Positions 20,285 through 33,500 of a stretch of 64,000 nucleotides of DNA are shown piece by piece (positions within the stretch are counted from its first letter, which is position 1; every line of letters begins with the position of its first letter). Position numbers and translations under genes: made by a program. Source of the stretch: Piscicola geometra. Lineage: Eukaryota > Annelida > Clitellata > Hirudinida > Piscicolidae. The stretch lies in assembly GCA_943735955.1 (NCBI GenBank), contig OX030959.1, forward strand, positions 9,449,915-9,513,914, read 5' to 3'. Below the pieces are notes generated by a model that was not told the DNA's origin, did no database searches, and saw only the letters and a program-made list of their open reading frames with translations.

Positions 20285-23158
20285 TTGAGGTACATCATCC
20301 TCACTCATCCACTCACATCATCACACTCACTCATCCACTCACATCATCATCCTCACTCATCCACTCACACTGTTATCACCATCAACATCCTCACTCATCC
20401 ACTCACATCATCACACTCACTCATCCACTCACATCATCATCCTCACTCATCCACTCACACTGTTATCACCATCAACATCCTCACTCATCCACTCACATCA
20501 TCACACTCACTCATCCACTCACACTGTTATCACCATCATCATCCTCACTCATCCACTCACACTGTTATCACCATCATCATCCTCACTCATCCACTCACAT
20601 CATCATCCTCACTCATCCACTCACATCATCATCCTCACTCATCCACTCATACAGTGCTCATCATCATCCTCACTCATCCACTCACATCATCATCCTCACT
20701 CATCCACTCACATCATCATCCTCACTCATCCACTCACATCATCATCCTCACTCATCCACTCATACAGTGCTCATCATCATCCTCAATCATCCACTCACAT
20801 CATCATCCTCACTCATCCACTCACATCATCATCCTCACTCATCCACTCACACTGTTATCACCATCATCATCCTCACTCATCCACTCACATCATCATCCTC
20901 ACTCATCCACTCACATCATCATCCTCACTCATCCACTCACATCATCATCCTCACTCATCCACTCACACTGTTATCACCATCATCATCCTCACTCATCCAC
21001 TCACATCATCATCCTCACTCATCCACTCACATCATCATCCTCACTCATCCACTCACATCATCATCCTCACTCATCCACTCACACTGTTATCACCATCATA
21101 TCCTCACTCATCCACTCACATCATCATCCTCACTCATCCACTCATACAGTGCTCATCATCATCCTCACTCATCCACTCACATCATCATCCTCACTCATCC
21201 ACTCACATCATCATCCTCACTCATCCACTCACATCATCATCCTCACTCATACAGTGCTCATCATCATCCTCACTCATCCACTCACATCATCATCCTCACT
21301 CATCCACTCACATCATCATCCTCACTCATCCACTCACACTGTTATCACCATCATCATCCTCACTCATCCACTCACATCATCACACTCACTCATCCACTCA
21401 CATCATCATCCTCACTCATCCACTCACATCATCATCCTCACTCATCCACTCACATCATCATCCTCACTCATCCACTCACATCATTATCCTCACTCATCCA
21501 CTCACATCATCATCCTCACTCATCCACTCACATCATCATCCTCACTCATCCACTCATACAGTGCTCATCATCATCCTCACTCATCCACTCACATCATCAT
21601 CCTCACTCATCCACTCACATCATCATCCTCACTCATCCACTCATACAGTGCTCATCATCATCCTCACTCATCCACTCACATCATCATCCTCACTCATCCA
21701 CTCACATCATCATTCTCACTCATCCACTCATACAGTGCTCATCATCATCCTCACTCATCCACTCACATCATCATCCTCACTCATCCACTCACATCATCAT
21801 CCTCACTCATCCACTCACATCATCATCCTCACTCATCCACTCACACTGTTATCACCATCATTATCCTCACTCATCCACTCACACTGTTATCACCATCATC
21901 ATCCTCACTCATCCACTCACATCATCATCCTCACTCATCCACTCACATCATCATCCTCACTCATCCACTCATACAGTGCTCATCATCATCCTCACTCATC
22001 CACTCACATCATCATCCTCACTCATCCACTCACATCATCATCCTCACTCATCCACTCATACAGTGCTCATCATCATCCTCACTCATCCACTCACATCATC
22101 ATCCTCACTCATCCACTCATACAGTGCTCATCATCATCCTCACTCATCCACTCACATCATCATCCTCACTCATCCACTCATACAGTGCTCATCATCATCC
22201 TCACTCATCCACTCACATCATCATCCTCACTCATCCACTCACATCATCATCCTCACTCATCCACTCACACTGTTATCACCATCATCATCCTCACTCATCC
22301 ACTCACATCATCATCCTCACTCATCCACTCACACTGTTATCACCATCATCATCCTCACTCATCCACTCACACTGTTATCACCATCATTATCCTCACTCAT
22401 CCACTCACACTGTTATCACCATCATCATCCTCACTCATCCACTCACATCATCATCCTCACTCATCCACTCACATCATCATCCTCACTCATCCACTCACAT
22501 CATCATCCTCACTCATCCACTCACACTGTTATCACCATCATCATCCTCACTCATCCACTCACACTGTTATCACCATCATCATCCTCACTCATCCACTCAC
22601 ACTGTTATCACCATCATCATCCTCACTCATCCACTCACATCATCATCCTCACTCATCCACTCACACTGTTATCACCATCATCACCCTCACTCATCCACTC
22701 ACACTGTTATCACCATCATCATCCTCATTCATCCACTCACATCATCACCCTCACTCATCCACTCACACTGTTATCACCATCATTATCCTCACTCATCCAC
22801 TCACATCATCATCCTCACTCATCCACTCACACTGTTATCACCATCATCATCCTCACTCATCCACTCACATCATCATCCTCACTCATCCACTCACACTGTT
22901 ATCACCATCATCATCCTCACTCATCCACTCACATCATCATCCTCACTCATCCACTCACACTGTTATCACCATCATCATCCTCACTCATCCACTCACACTG
23001 TTATCACCATCATCATCCTCACTCATCCACTCACACTGTTATCACCATCATCATCCTCACTCATCCACTCACATCATCATCCTCACTCATCCACTCACAT
23101 CATCATCCTCACTCATCCACTCACACAGTGCTCATCATCATCCTCAATCATCCACTCA
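20285..23158. repeat. Compound minisatellite of three unit types (26, 38 and 35 bp)
   Basis: All units share CATCCTCACTCATCCACT. Type A (26 bp) adds CACATCAT; type B (38 bp) adds CACACTGTTATCACCATCAT; type C (35 bp) adds CATACAGTGCTCATCAT. The types occur in an irregular order, with a repeated A-variant/A/B-variant block at the left end and about a dozen C units. Stop-free reading frames of up to 985 codons in all three + frames are a by-product. Confidence 0.96.
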
Positions 23159-23454
23159 TCAACACCCAACCACTGAAGCTAACTAATTCACTCGTGCAAA
23201 TATTCACGAACCACCATCTCATCTGAGCTTTACCATCATTTCCTATCTTCCTTTCATTTTTCCATCTCTTTCTCATTCATTCATCCTCCTCCATTATCCT
23301 TTCACAGTCCTTACAACCTTGTCCCTCCATATTTCCACCATCCAATGCCAAACTCGGATGTTAGCTGCCTGCAAACTCTGCTACTTTGTCGATTCGAAGG
23401 ATTTGTGACTGAACGTCCATCAACCACCATCACTACTACCTTCGCCATCATTGC

Positions 23455-23566
23455 TATTTCACATCATCATTTCCATCATCATCATCATCTCCTTCATCAT
23501 CATCATTACCATCATCATCATTACCATCATCATCATCTCCATCATCATCACCACCATCCTCATTAA
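23455..23566. repeat. (CAT)n tract
   Basis: Imperfect CATCAT/CACCAT trinucleotides. Confidence 0.88.
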
Positions 23567-23634
23567 TAAGATCAGTATCAACACTTCCATCACCTTTACA
23601 CGCCAAATCACCACCAAACTCACAACCACCACAT

Positions 23635-23975
23635 CCAACCACAACCACACACATCCAACCACAACCACCACATCTATCCACAACCACACACATCCAACCA
23701 CAACTACCACGTCCAACTACAACCACACACATCCAAACACAACCACACACATCCAACCACAACCACACACATCCAACCACAACCACACACATCCAACCAC
23801 AACCCCCACATCCAACCACAACCACGCACATCCAACCACAACCACACACATCCAACCACAACCACACACATCCAACCACAACCACCACATCCAACCACAA
23901 CCACCACATCCAACCACAACCACACACATCCAACCACAACCATACACATCCAACCACAACCACACACATCCAACA
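23635..23975. repeat. 18-bp minisatellite CACATCCAACCACAACCA, about 19 copies
   Basis: Units CACATCCAACCACAACCA with ACCACA/ACACACA length variants. G-poor on +. Confidence 0.95.
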
Positions 23976-23979
23976 CCAC

Positions 23980-24510
23980 TATCATCACTAACCCCTCATC
24001 TTCCCTAGCAACAGCACTCCCCCATAGGTGCACACACATACATCTGCACCAACAAGCCACCCATCACGCACCAACCACACCACTAAAGCAGTTGCCCTGT
24101 CACCATACCAACAATTACCTGAGACCTATTTCCTCCGTGGTTCAAATGCTAGAAAATGAGAGTGCTGTGGTGGTGGTGATGATGGTGATGACGTGGATAA
24201 ATATGCAGACGATGGTGGTGTCATAACTTGACAGAAAAAACATCGCTTCAAGCTCCATAAGCCAATTGTCTTGATATCTCCATCAATACTGCACACTCCC
24301 ATCTTTCTCTCTATCTATTCTTCACTACCATCCATTCATTTCAGTTTTATCCATTCCATGCTATCCAACTTCATCCATTCATCTTTTATTCTTTTCATCT
24401 ATTTTTTTTACCCATTTTTTTAGCCCATTAGCTCTCAGTCATGTTTCCAACAATTATCTTTACCGCATCCATTCCTCTATTCATCCTTTCTCTCCGTTAC
24501 TTCTATCCAT
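23980..24510. other. Non-coding stretch
   Basis: C/T-rich unique sequence with ATCCATTCATC words; no reading frame or RNA gene recognised. Confidence 0.5.
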
Positions 24511-24511
24511 C

Positions 24512-24772
24512 TATTGTTTTGTTTTTTTGGTTTCTATCGTCCAAAGCCTGACAGACGCAGGCCAAGTTATAATCGTTCTGAGAACCATGGTTCTTATGCG
24601 CCAGAGACGCCACTCCACACGACGTACACATCTTTCAATGCATACGTCGCAAACACCGCATCATGTACACTAGGTATATGATAGTTCATGGTTGCTCGTC
24701 AAGGATTCGAACAGGCAACCTTTGAGTTGCATGTCCGACGTCTACCATCTAAGCCATCTCCGCTCCCACTTC
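24512..24772 (-). mobile_element. tRNA-derived SINE copy
   Basis: Read on the minus strand, the copy opens with a tRNA-like head: an A-box-like TGGCTTAGATGGTAGACG and a B-box-like TGTTCGAATCC about 35 nt later, flanking a loop that contains TGCA. About 130 nt of unique body follows, then an A-rich tail (AAACCAAAAAAACAAAACAA), seen on + as TTGTTTTGTTTTTTTGGTTT at about 24515-24534. Head, body and tail in this order are the layout of a SINE. The tRNA stems no longer pair well, so it is not a working tRNA. Its parent tRNA could be Ala (TGC) or Cys (GCA). Confidence 0.65.
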
Positions 24773-25029
24773 TTTCCATTCATCTCTTCCATCCATCTCT
24801 ACCACCCACCTCTTCTATCCATCTTTTTTTTCCATCCCTTCCACCCATCTCTTCCATCCACCTCTTCCATCCACCCATCCACCCAGACATAGTTTGATTG
24901 ATATTAATGCCACAATAATCCTTTTATGAAACGATTACGTAGTGCTAATTCATAGGGATTTTGTCTTCGGGTCAAATCAAACCTTCTCATCACAGTCGTC
25001 TTACGGTCCATCATTTCTTCTTTTTTTTC

Positions 25030-25191
25030 ATCATCATCATCATCCTCCTCCTCCTCCTTTCACAATCAGAATCATTTCAGAATCCCAATCCAATCATGAT
25101 TGTCAATCTCATCATCATCATCACTTTTCCAATCATCTCATCATTGTCATCATAATTAAAGTTCCATTCTCCTTATAATAAACATTCTATC

Positions 25192-25228
<37 letters not shown>

Positions 25229-25330
25229 ACATCATCATCATCATCATCTTCATCATAATCAACATTCCATCTTCATTATCATCATAATCAACATTCCATC
25301 TTCATCATCATCATCATCATTTCACGCTTC
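25030..25330. repeat. (ATC)n imperfect microsatellite
   Basis: CATCATCATC blocks separated by CAACATTCCATCTT and similar spacers; the densest part is 25196-25250. Confidence 0.9.
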
Positions 25331-25439
25331 CCTTCTCGTCCCCACAAACGCCACTTACTCTTAATTGTATCCTGAAAAACTGACCACGTGTCCAAGCGAT
25401 GATTAATAATGACGTCATTTATTCATTTCACTTTCCCTC

Positions 25440-25615
25440 CATCACTACCATCATCACCATCTTTTCATCATCATCACCATCATTACTATCATCGTCATTA
25501 TCATTAACATCATCACCATCATAATCATCATAATCTTCATTAAAATCCTCACCATCACAATCATCACCACCTTCATCATAACCATCGCCGTCATGATCTT
25601 CATCCTCAAACATGA
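25440..25615. repeat. Degenerate (ATC)n tract
   Basis: Interrupted CATCACCATCAT sequence; open frames through it are low complexity. Confidence 0.8.
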
Positions 25616-25639
25616 GGGCTTTCCTGAGGATTGATGAGT

Positions 25640-26080
25640 CGGTAATTCGGACTTAAGCGCTCTAATGACCTTTCAATGCCCTTCAATAATCTCTCAAAGC
25701 GTGATTTTTTTCCCGCAACTTTGAAGCTTTTCTTTTTAATAACCCCGCCTAATGAAGCGGAGATCGAATAATTGATTGGTTGACTGCACCAGGGAAGTTA
25801 TCGATGCTGATGCTACCTCGAGCCTAACTTAGTTCTCAACTTTTTAAGGGCTAATTACAATTCATTTAAAAGCTCACAATTGATTTTCGATGTTTTTGCG
25901 TTAATTAAATGCCTTAATTGAGCCTAATTGAATGTGCTAAATGAGCATAAATCGTGTTTAATTGCCGGGAGAACGTGTCAGGCTTGTTAGAACAAGGTTT
26001 GCGCCAGAAAATGCAATTATCTCGGTTATCTCAAACGCTAATGTTGCCGACGACAGAAGCATGTTGGTGAGGTGATTAAG
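25640..26080. promoter_or_regulatory. TAAT-rich candidate enhancer block
   Basis: Non-repetitive, non-coding block with about fourteen TAAT/ATTA cores in some 430 bp, including GGCTAATTACAATTC, GTTAATTAAATG, CCTTAATTGAGCCTAATTGA and GTTTAATTGCC. TAAT is the core recognised by Antp-class homeodomains, and homotypic clusters like this are typical of developmental enhancers. No gene is adjacent, and base composition alone could raise the count. Confidence 0.3.
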
Positions 26081-26119
26081 GAATCATCTAAAATGCTGCT
26101 TGTATTTGCGGTGGAGAGA

Positions 26120-26278
26120 TAATCATGGAAGATGGTGGTGGGAAGAAGAGGATGGTGGTGGGAAGAAGAGGATGGTGGTGGGAAGAAGAGGATGGTGGTG
26201 GGAAGAAGAGGATGGTGGTGGGAAGAAGAGGATGGTGGTGGGAAGAAGAGGAAGGTGGTGGGAAGAAGAGGATGGTGG
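26120..26278. repeat. 20-bp purine-rich minisatellite, 8 copies
   Basis: Unit GATGGTGGTGGGAAGAAGAG, nearly identical copies (one GAAGG variant). G-rich on +. Confidence 0.96.
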
Positions 26279-26279
26279 A

Positions 26280-28884
26280 AAATATTGGAGTAAGGATGGT
26301 TTTAGGAGCATGCTGGTGGATGAAAATAAGCAACAGCATAGAACTAATATTCGCATCATTGAAAACGCATGTTTCAAGGCTGCACACAACGGCTGCATCT
26401 TCAGACAATTGAGAAAATCTTTTGGTATCCTTTCAAAGGCGTGCAATACTGCGCAATACTGGGCAATAATATGCAATACTGGCATGAAGTTTTTTGTGTC
26501 TAATTTGAAAAATAAATAAAAAATTTAAAAAAAACAAAATCTTAGAAAAAAGAAACCAGAGAAAATGTAAAATATATAAAATGCAAGAAAAAATGCAAGA
26601 GCGAAGCTCAAGTAAGCAAAGTGCTCGTTCGCGAGGGCCGATGATGAATGATGAGTTTGCAGGCATTCATCTTCCCGGCATATCGTCAAGATTCCTCCGG
26701 GGCTATTAATTTCTCACCTTTCTGTATTCAACCTTTTAAAAGGCTGACATGCTTCTGAACATACAAGCGAGTAACAATAAAAATAATTATAACACACCAG
26801 TCCTGACGATTTTGTTGCTGGTTTTGAATTTTTATGGTGTAAAATATTTTGGAGATTGTTTTTTGATGGTTGTTACTTAGTCAAGTCATTAAACGACTAT
26901 TTCTGTATCTTGCCTTTTGAAGAAACACAAGTTTCAATAACATTTTTAATATTTTCAAGTCCTCTAAATCTCCAGCATTACCTTCGAATGGTCTTAAGCT
27001 CCCATATATACTCTCGACTTTTTTGCTTCTAAAATCAACTCAAGTTCATTTTAAAAGTATAAATGCTTATTCTATTTCCAATGTTTTCAAAAAAGCAAGC
27101 ATCTGTATCTTTTATGAAGGCAACAAAACCTATAACAGTCAGAAGTGTTGTCAAGACCACCTTTATTAGCCTTTGGTGTTTTGATTAATAAAAACAAAAT
27201 TTAAAAAAAAATGTATTAAACCTTATTATTTTTATTATAAAATACTTTGTTTAATTACAAAGCAGGACAGATGATGGATGGAGAGTGGCTGGTGGACGGA
27301 CTTTTGTTGCCTCTCTTGCGTGCCATCGTCATCACTGAAGCTGCACTGCTGGAGCCTTGCCAGCCCGCCCCAGGATGCTGTTGAGTGCCACTGCCATTAG
27401 ATGGGAGGGGTGGTGCTGGTGCGATGGTTCTAGAGGAGAGTGTACGAGGTATTTAATCAATTAGTGGATCAAATAAATTTATATAGCGCTCTTTTATAAA
27501 TTCAAAAGCACTTCAAGTAAAAGTGCAATAGTCTTGTTGCAGTGGTAGTAGTGGTGCTTGTTTTGGTGGTGGTGGTATTGAAGTGGTTGTAGAATTGCGA
27601 TAAGAGGTGTGGTATAAACAGAGTGAGGAAGAGAGATGAAACAGGGTGCAAACTATAGGGGGAAGAGGAGACCGTTTGAACTCCTTATCTAAACATCCTA
27701 TCAAAGCTCATTAAAAAGCAAACAATACTTTGAAGAATCTTCAACTAGAAACTGGAGTGGTAAGCAGCGTAAATAAGAGTTTGAGAGAGGCGAAATGAAA
27801 AGCTAAAAATAATCTTTTTGTTACACAATTGAAATCGTTATGTCAAAAATTAGAAATATATAATTCTGAAAACTTTTTGAAATTTTTTTGCAAAGAGTGA
27901 AAGCCTCAGGAGGCCTTATTTTATCATATTTCAATTTATTTAATGCACTCTTGATTGCCTGTATCGACGGCGTAGAAACGAAATTAAAATCTTTTTTGAC
28001 TGGCATTTCAAATAATAATAATAATAATAATAATAATTTTTCATTGGTTTTTAATTAAATGCGTTTCAACTAAAATCCGGTTAATAACAGCAAAAGCAAT
28101 ACTTTATGAAACAAAGCCGTCTCAAAACACCTTGTCAAAGCAAGAATAGGCGTGCATACATTCGTTCGTATATTTCAGGCGTAACCTCGTCGCGCTAGCA
28201 TCTTCAGAAAGCGACGCAGGCCTTGCAGGGTCAACGAACAACTAAGACATCTTCTGCTGGCATTGCTTCCATAAAGCACATCCGAGCCACTGCACCCTTG
28301 TGAGCTGACCAACTGTTCCTTTGCGACTCGTGTCTCCATGCCTTCGCTGAATTCAACTTTGAGAACCAACGAGGGAAAATTTGAAAACATCGCTTTTTGT
28401 ATTTTCAAACAAAATTGAATTCTTCAAAGTCCCGTTCCAAACTTTATAAAGCTTGAATACTTGTGCAATAAATGTTAAACTTATTCAGAGCAGAATTTTT
28501 TTTTCTTTAAAAGCCAAACATCTACGATTCAGAGATAAATAATTTGTTTCCCGCCATAAAAACGTGTTCGCCCGTGGCTGGCCAGCACGAGTAGGCTGTT
28601 TGTGCAGCATCACAATCAAGCCTGGCATGCAGAAAAATTAATTTTTTGTTTTGAAAACTTTTTTACAGTCTAAATAATTTTGAGAAAAGTGTCTCTTATT
28701 TACTGTCTAGAATAATTAGGGGTTGGTTGTAGTGGTCTAGGTTAGGCCAAGGGTGGTCAGCTAATTCATCTTCTGAGTTTCGCAAGAAGCATATACTCGT
28801 GGTAAAAACATTTCAACAAGAAATTCATTTTAAGGTCACCGTTATCGTCATCATCCAAATGATCTTCTTCATTTTGGTTACCCT
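26280..28884. other. Non-coding stretch
   Basis: AT-rich unique sequence with short open frames only. Repeats of GCAATACTG(C/G)GCAATA near 26450 and a short (AAT)n at 28013-28036 are the only structure seen. No gene recognised. Confidence 0.5.
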
Positions 28885-30048
28885 CGTCATCATCATCACA
28901 ATCATCATCATCATCACCACCACCATCTTCATCACCATCATCTTCATCACCACCATCTTCACCACCATCATCTTCATCGCCACCATCATCTTCTCCACCA
29001 TCATCTTCATCACCATCATCTTCACCACCATCATCTTCACCACCATCATCTTCACCACCATTATCTTCATCACCACCATCTTCGTCACCATCATCTTCAT
29101 CACCACCATCATCTTCACCACCATCATCTTCATCACCACCCTCATCTTCATCACCACCATCTCCATCACCACCATCTTCATCACCATCATCTTCACCACC
29201 ATCATCTTCATCACCACCCTCTTCATCACCATCATCTTCACCACCATCATCTTCACCACCATCATCTTCACCACCATCATCTTCATCACCACCATCTTCA
29301 TCACCATCATCTTCATCACCACCATCATCTTCACCATCATCATCTTCACCACCATCATCTTCATCACCACCATCTTCATCACCACCATCTTCATCACCAT
29401 CATCTTCACCACCATCATCTTCATCACCACCATCTTCATCACCATCATCTTCACCACCATCATCTTTATCACACCCATCTTCATCACCATCATCTTCATC
29501 ACCATCATCTTCACCACCACCATCTTCATCACCATCATCTTCACCACCATCATCTTCATCACCATCATCTTCATCACCATCATCTTCATCACCATCATCT
29601 TCATCACCATCATCTTCATCACCATCATCTTCATCACCATCATCTTCATCACCATCATCTTCATCACCACCATCTTCATCACCATCATCTTCATCACCAT
29701 CATCTTCACCACCATTATCTTCATCACCATCATCTTCATCACCATCATCTTCACCACCATCATCTTCATCACCATCATCTTCATCACCATCATCTTCATC
29801 ACCATCATCTTCATCACCACCATCTTCATCACCATCATCTTCACCACCATTATCTTCATCACCATCATCTTCATCACCACCATCTTCACCACCACCATCT
29901 CCATCACCATCATCTTCACCACCATCATCTTCATCACCACCATCTTCATCACCATCATCTTCACCACCATTATCTTCATCACCATCATCTTCATCACCAT
30001 CATCTTCATCACCATCATCTTCATCACCATCATCTTCATCACCATCAT
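28885..30048. repeat. 15-bp minisatellite ATCTTCATCACCATC, about 77 copies
   Basis: Units ATCTTCATCACCATC with ACC and TTCACCACC substitutions. As the unit is a multiple of 3, stop-free frames run through on both strands (Ile/Thr/Phe-rich on +, Met/Val/Lys-rich on -); there is no sign that they are genes. Confidence 0.96.
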
Positions 30049-30179
30049 TTACTTTTTTTTGACCACAATCTTCTCAAAGCCGGTTCAAAAGTCTTATAAT
30101 TCCACCTAGAAGCATAGGAACACCGCTTCAACCCACGCCATACACCATCTCAACGGGCATCTACATGCACCTACACTAC

Positions 30180-30518
30180 CTATATAGGCTGCCATCGCAT
30201 GCATTCGTGAGACTTGCACTGCAGTGTGCATATGAATGCCTGTAAGTGTAAGGAGTGAGTCGAAGGTATATAAATTAAAGAGTGGTTGTATGTGAGGCCT
30301 TTGATGACCTGGTCGAGATTGAATGCGATGTTATTGAGTGTTTGCAGAATCACTTCAGGACTGATAAAGCTCGTCGTGGCGTTTAAACTACCATGAGTTT
30401 GAAGAAGTTGGAATGGAAGATTAGAGGAAGACTTTGTGAAGTTGTTATTTATTGCTGACTCAAAGGTTTTGAATAGAGACAGTTTTGTTGGTTTGACTGG
30501 TCTCGAAGAAAATAACAT
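30180..30518 (-). CDS. Unrecognised open reading frame, doubtful
   Basis: A 112-codon frame that is not low complexity (SLFKTFESAINNNFTKSSSN, then VILQTLNNIAFNLDQVIKGL, ending HECMRWQPI). I recognise no domain, signal peptide or membrane segment. It stands alone in a gene-poor AT-rich region, and no partner exon with matching splice phase was found. It could be an exon of an unknown gene or chance. Confidence 0.15.
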   Translation of the reverse strand: MLFSSRPVKPTKLSLFKTFESAINNNFTKSSSNLPFQLLQTHGSLNATTSFISPEVILQTLNNIAFNLDQVIKGLTYNHSLIYIPSTHSLHLQAFICTLQCKSHECMRWQPI

Positions 30519-30519
30519 T

Positions 30520-33500
30520 AACGATAAAACGGTAAATAATTTTCGTTAAAGACCTTAATGAACTGAGATCTTTCTTCGTTCCAAGGCAGTCCATCCTCGT
30601 GAGTCACTGCCAATTGTGAAACTATTTCAAGCTTTTATGCTTAGAAATTATTCTCCAAAGCTTGGTGTGGACGCCATTCCATAGAGATGAACACGTTTCA
30701 AATCATTTAAAAAGTTTATTTAGTTTAAAAATAATCAAAAACATTTAATTTCAACATTTTTTTTTTCTATAAACAAAAATAACATGAAGGTTTAAATAGA
30801 AGAATCCTTGTGTGCTGGAAGTGGCGTTGTTGTGTTTCTGAGGGAGGAGGACTAACCGAGGAGATGACAATGCGATTAGTCACGTGTAATTTCCTCAAGT
30901 GCTCTAGCATCACGGCATCAATAATTCAGCCACTGACGGATAGGAGAAGTTTTAAATGGCTTTTGCACCAGTGATTATTTGAGAATGGGTCGAAAATTCT
31001 AGAACAACTTTTAATGTTTGTTTAAATATATTTTCAATGTGGTGAAAGTTGTGAACATAAATATAAATTGTTTTCCGTACTCCGTTTTCAAATGGTGTTT
31101 GCATTGACGAAAAGTGAAAACAAAGCTCATGCATAATTCAATTAAACTTCCCCCACTAACTGTATTATGACTCCAACAAATTCAATGAAACAACTTTAAA
31201 TGCTCGCTCTGCATTCGCTTGCCTCCGTTCAACTTGCAACGACGTATCAAAGAATTCCTTCTAAACCTATTCATCTCGAGACATTCTTATTCATACGATC
31301 CCTTTAGTTGTCATGCCAATCTACAAACACTCTTCTTTTCTTCGTTTTTCTCTTTTTCAAATCTTCTTCCTTTTCCTTTTCCATCTTCTTCCTCTCCATA
31401 CACTCTCATCTAAGGCCATCTTCCATTTATGTATTAGTCTCGCACCGTTCACTTTCTGCCTGTTTTCTAGGCAACCTTTGACATAATCATCATCATCGTC
31501 TTCTTCATCATCATCATCTTCTTCATCATCATCATCGTCTTCTTCATCATCTTCTTCTTCATCATCATCGTCTTCTTCATCATCATCATTCTCACCATCA
31601 TCATCGTCTTCATCATCATCTTAGCGTCATCATCACCATTCCTTTGCTCTTTATGGAATGCCTTCATGAATCATCTTTTTCTTATTTGATGACAAATCGA
31701 CTCAGACGAGGCGAGCTGAGGTCTTTGGGTGCACAAGAGGGAGCGATGGTGACGGCAGGAAGGCCGCTTGAGGCTCGGTGGTTTGAAAATCTGTGAAATG
31801 ACTCAGAAATAATCGGCGCAGGAATCAGAAACGTTTGAAACTGCCCGCCAAGAAAGCTCTAATCAGCTTGAGGCTGATGCAGCCTTCATCCGTCAGAGCA
31901 TGCAGAGTTTTAGACATCTTTTTTAAACGATTAAACTTAATTCATTAGTATAATTAATTGGAAGAAGGTATCGGAGATCAGTTTGCGAGAAGTGGATTGC
32001 AAACGCAGACGAGATCATTGCCCTCTCGAGGCGTACCATTGCCTTCCTTACAGCATTCTCTGCAGCATTCTGTTCATTCCTATTTACAGTTTTTATTTAT
32101 AGTTTTCTCTCTTTTGATTCTCAATTTTAATTTTTAAACTATTAAAAAAGCAAAATTAAATGGGTTTTATAGAGAGAATTTTGTTGATTTCACGAGATTT
32201 TTTCATCGCACCTGCATTCATGGAGCACCTTTGACCTGCACATCACTCAACACTTTTCCAATTCTATTCTATATGTTTTCCCTTAAGCATCACTTCTAAA
32301 TACTCTTTCTTTATCCACTGAAAAACTACTGTAAAAATACATTTCCAGTTTTACAATCATTTTAAACATTTTTTTTCTGTTATTTCGGACATAGTATTTT
32401 TAACAGTTTATTTAAAAATTGAATGTCTATGTTGGCTAATAACTCTATTTTCGGACATTTGAAAAAACAATTATTTTACGTTATTTTTTATTATTTAAAA
32501 ACAGCTTGTGAAATATGCATTTTGAACCGGCATCTTCTTTCTACTCCTTTCCTCCTTCCAGCCTCTATTCAAAAACACTTCTGAAATGGTATAAACAATT
32601 AACTGAGAACCTCCCATAAATCTTCAACGCTCTATAAAAGAAGCAGATTCGATGAAACTGTCGCTAATAGCGTGGCCAAGTGCGGGTTTTCTGCGACTAA
32701 TTCGCTGGGAAATCAAGCACTAAGAGTAAAACTGCCGTTGCTGCCATTGCAGTCACCCCCTAGTCCATCTAAAAGCCAGTTTTTAAAATATTGCAAAACT
32801 TATAATTCTATTATTGCCCAAAGGCCCTCAAGTCACCCGCCTCTAATCTCCCGCAGGACACCATTCATCACGCGTGCTATTTATAGCAACAACACTACGT
32901 GTTTTCTCAATATTTACATCTTTGCTTTCGTAATTTATCGGGTTTTTTATTTCAAAGTTTTCTGTGTTTCTATTTCTCCGTTATTTCCATGAGGATGCTT
33001 ATAATGAGGAAAATGATTACAATCCTGACATAAATGGCGACAAATGTACATTAAATAATCATACATTTAAACTATTAATGAAAAACACATAAAATCAGCA
33101 CATTTTTTGGCTTCTCATTTCTGCGAAGCACCTTAAAAGAAGTCTTGGATGTCGTGTGCAACTGACTCAGGCGATTCCCCGCATTGCAGCCTCATAAACA
33201 CACCCTCACCAGCTCTCTCGGCACTCTCCTCCTTCGATATTTAGAGTCTTTTGTCTTTGTTGCATTAGAATTTATTTATCTGCTTTTATCTCATTTTATT
33301 ATTTTATTCTTCTTCGTTGTTTTTTCTATTTCCTTTTATCTTCTCTTTGTTTCAAAGACCATTGTTTCGTGCACTTACTTCTCTCAATCCCTGCTCTATT
33401 AGCGTTCAGAGCCTTATTATTTTTATTATTATATTTTTATTTTTCTTTTTTTAATTATTTTTATTTTTATTATTATTGTTTATATTACTGTTATTATGAT

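Noticed and set aside
20285..23158. Long Ser/His/Ile/Thr-rich protein of up to 985 residues
   Set aside because: All three + frames are open at once and the sequence only restates the repeat; no start context, signal peptide or splice evidence.
28885..30048. Ile/Thr/Phe-rich and Met/Val/Lys-rich proteins
   Set aside because: The 15-bp unit keeps frames open on both strands; low complexity, no domain.
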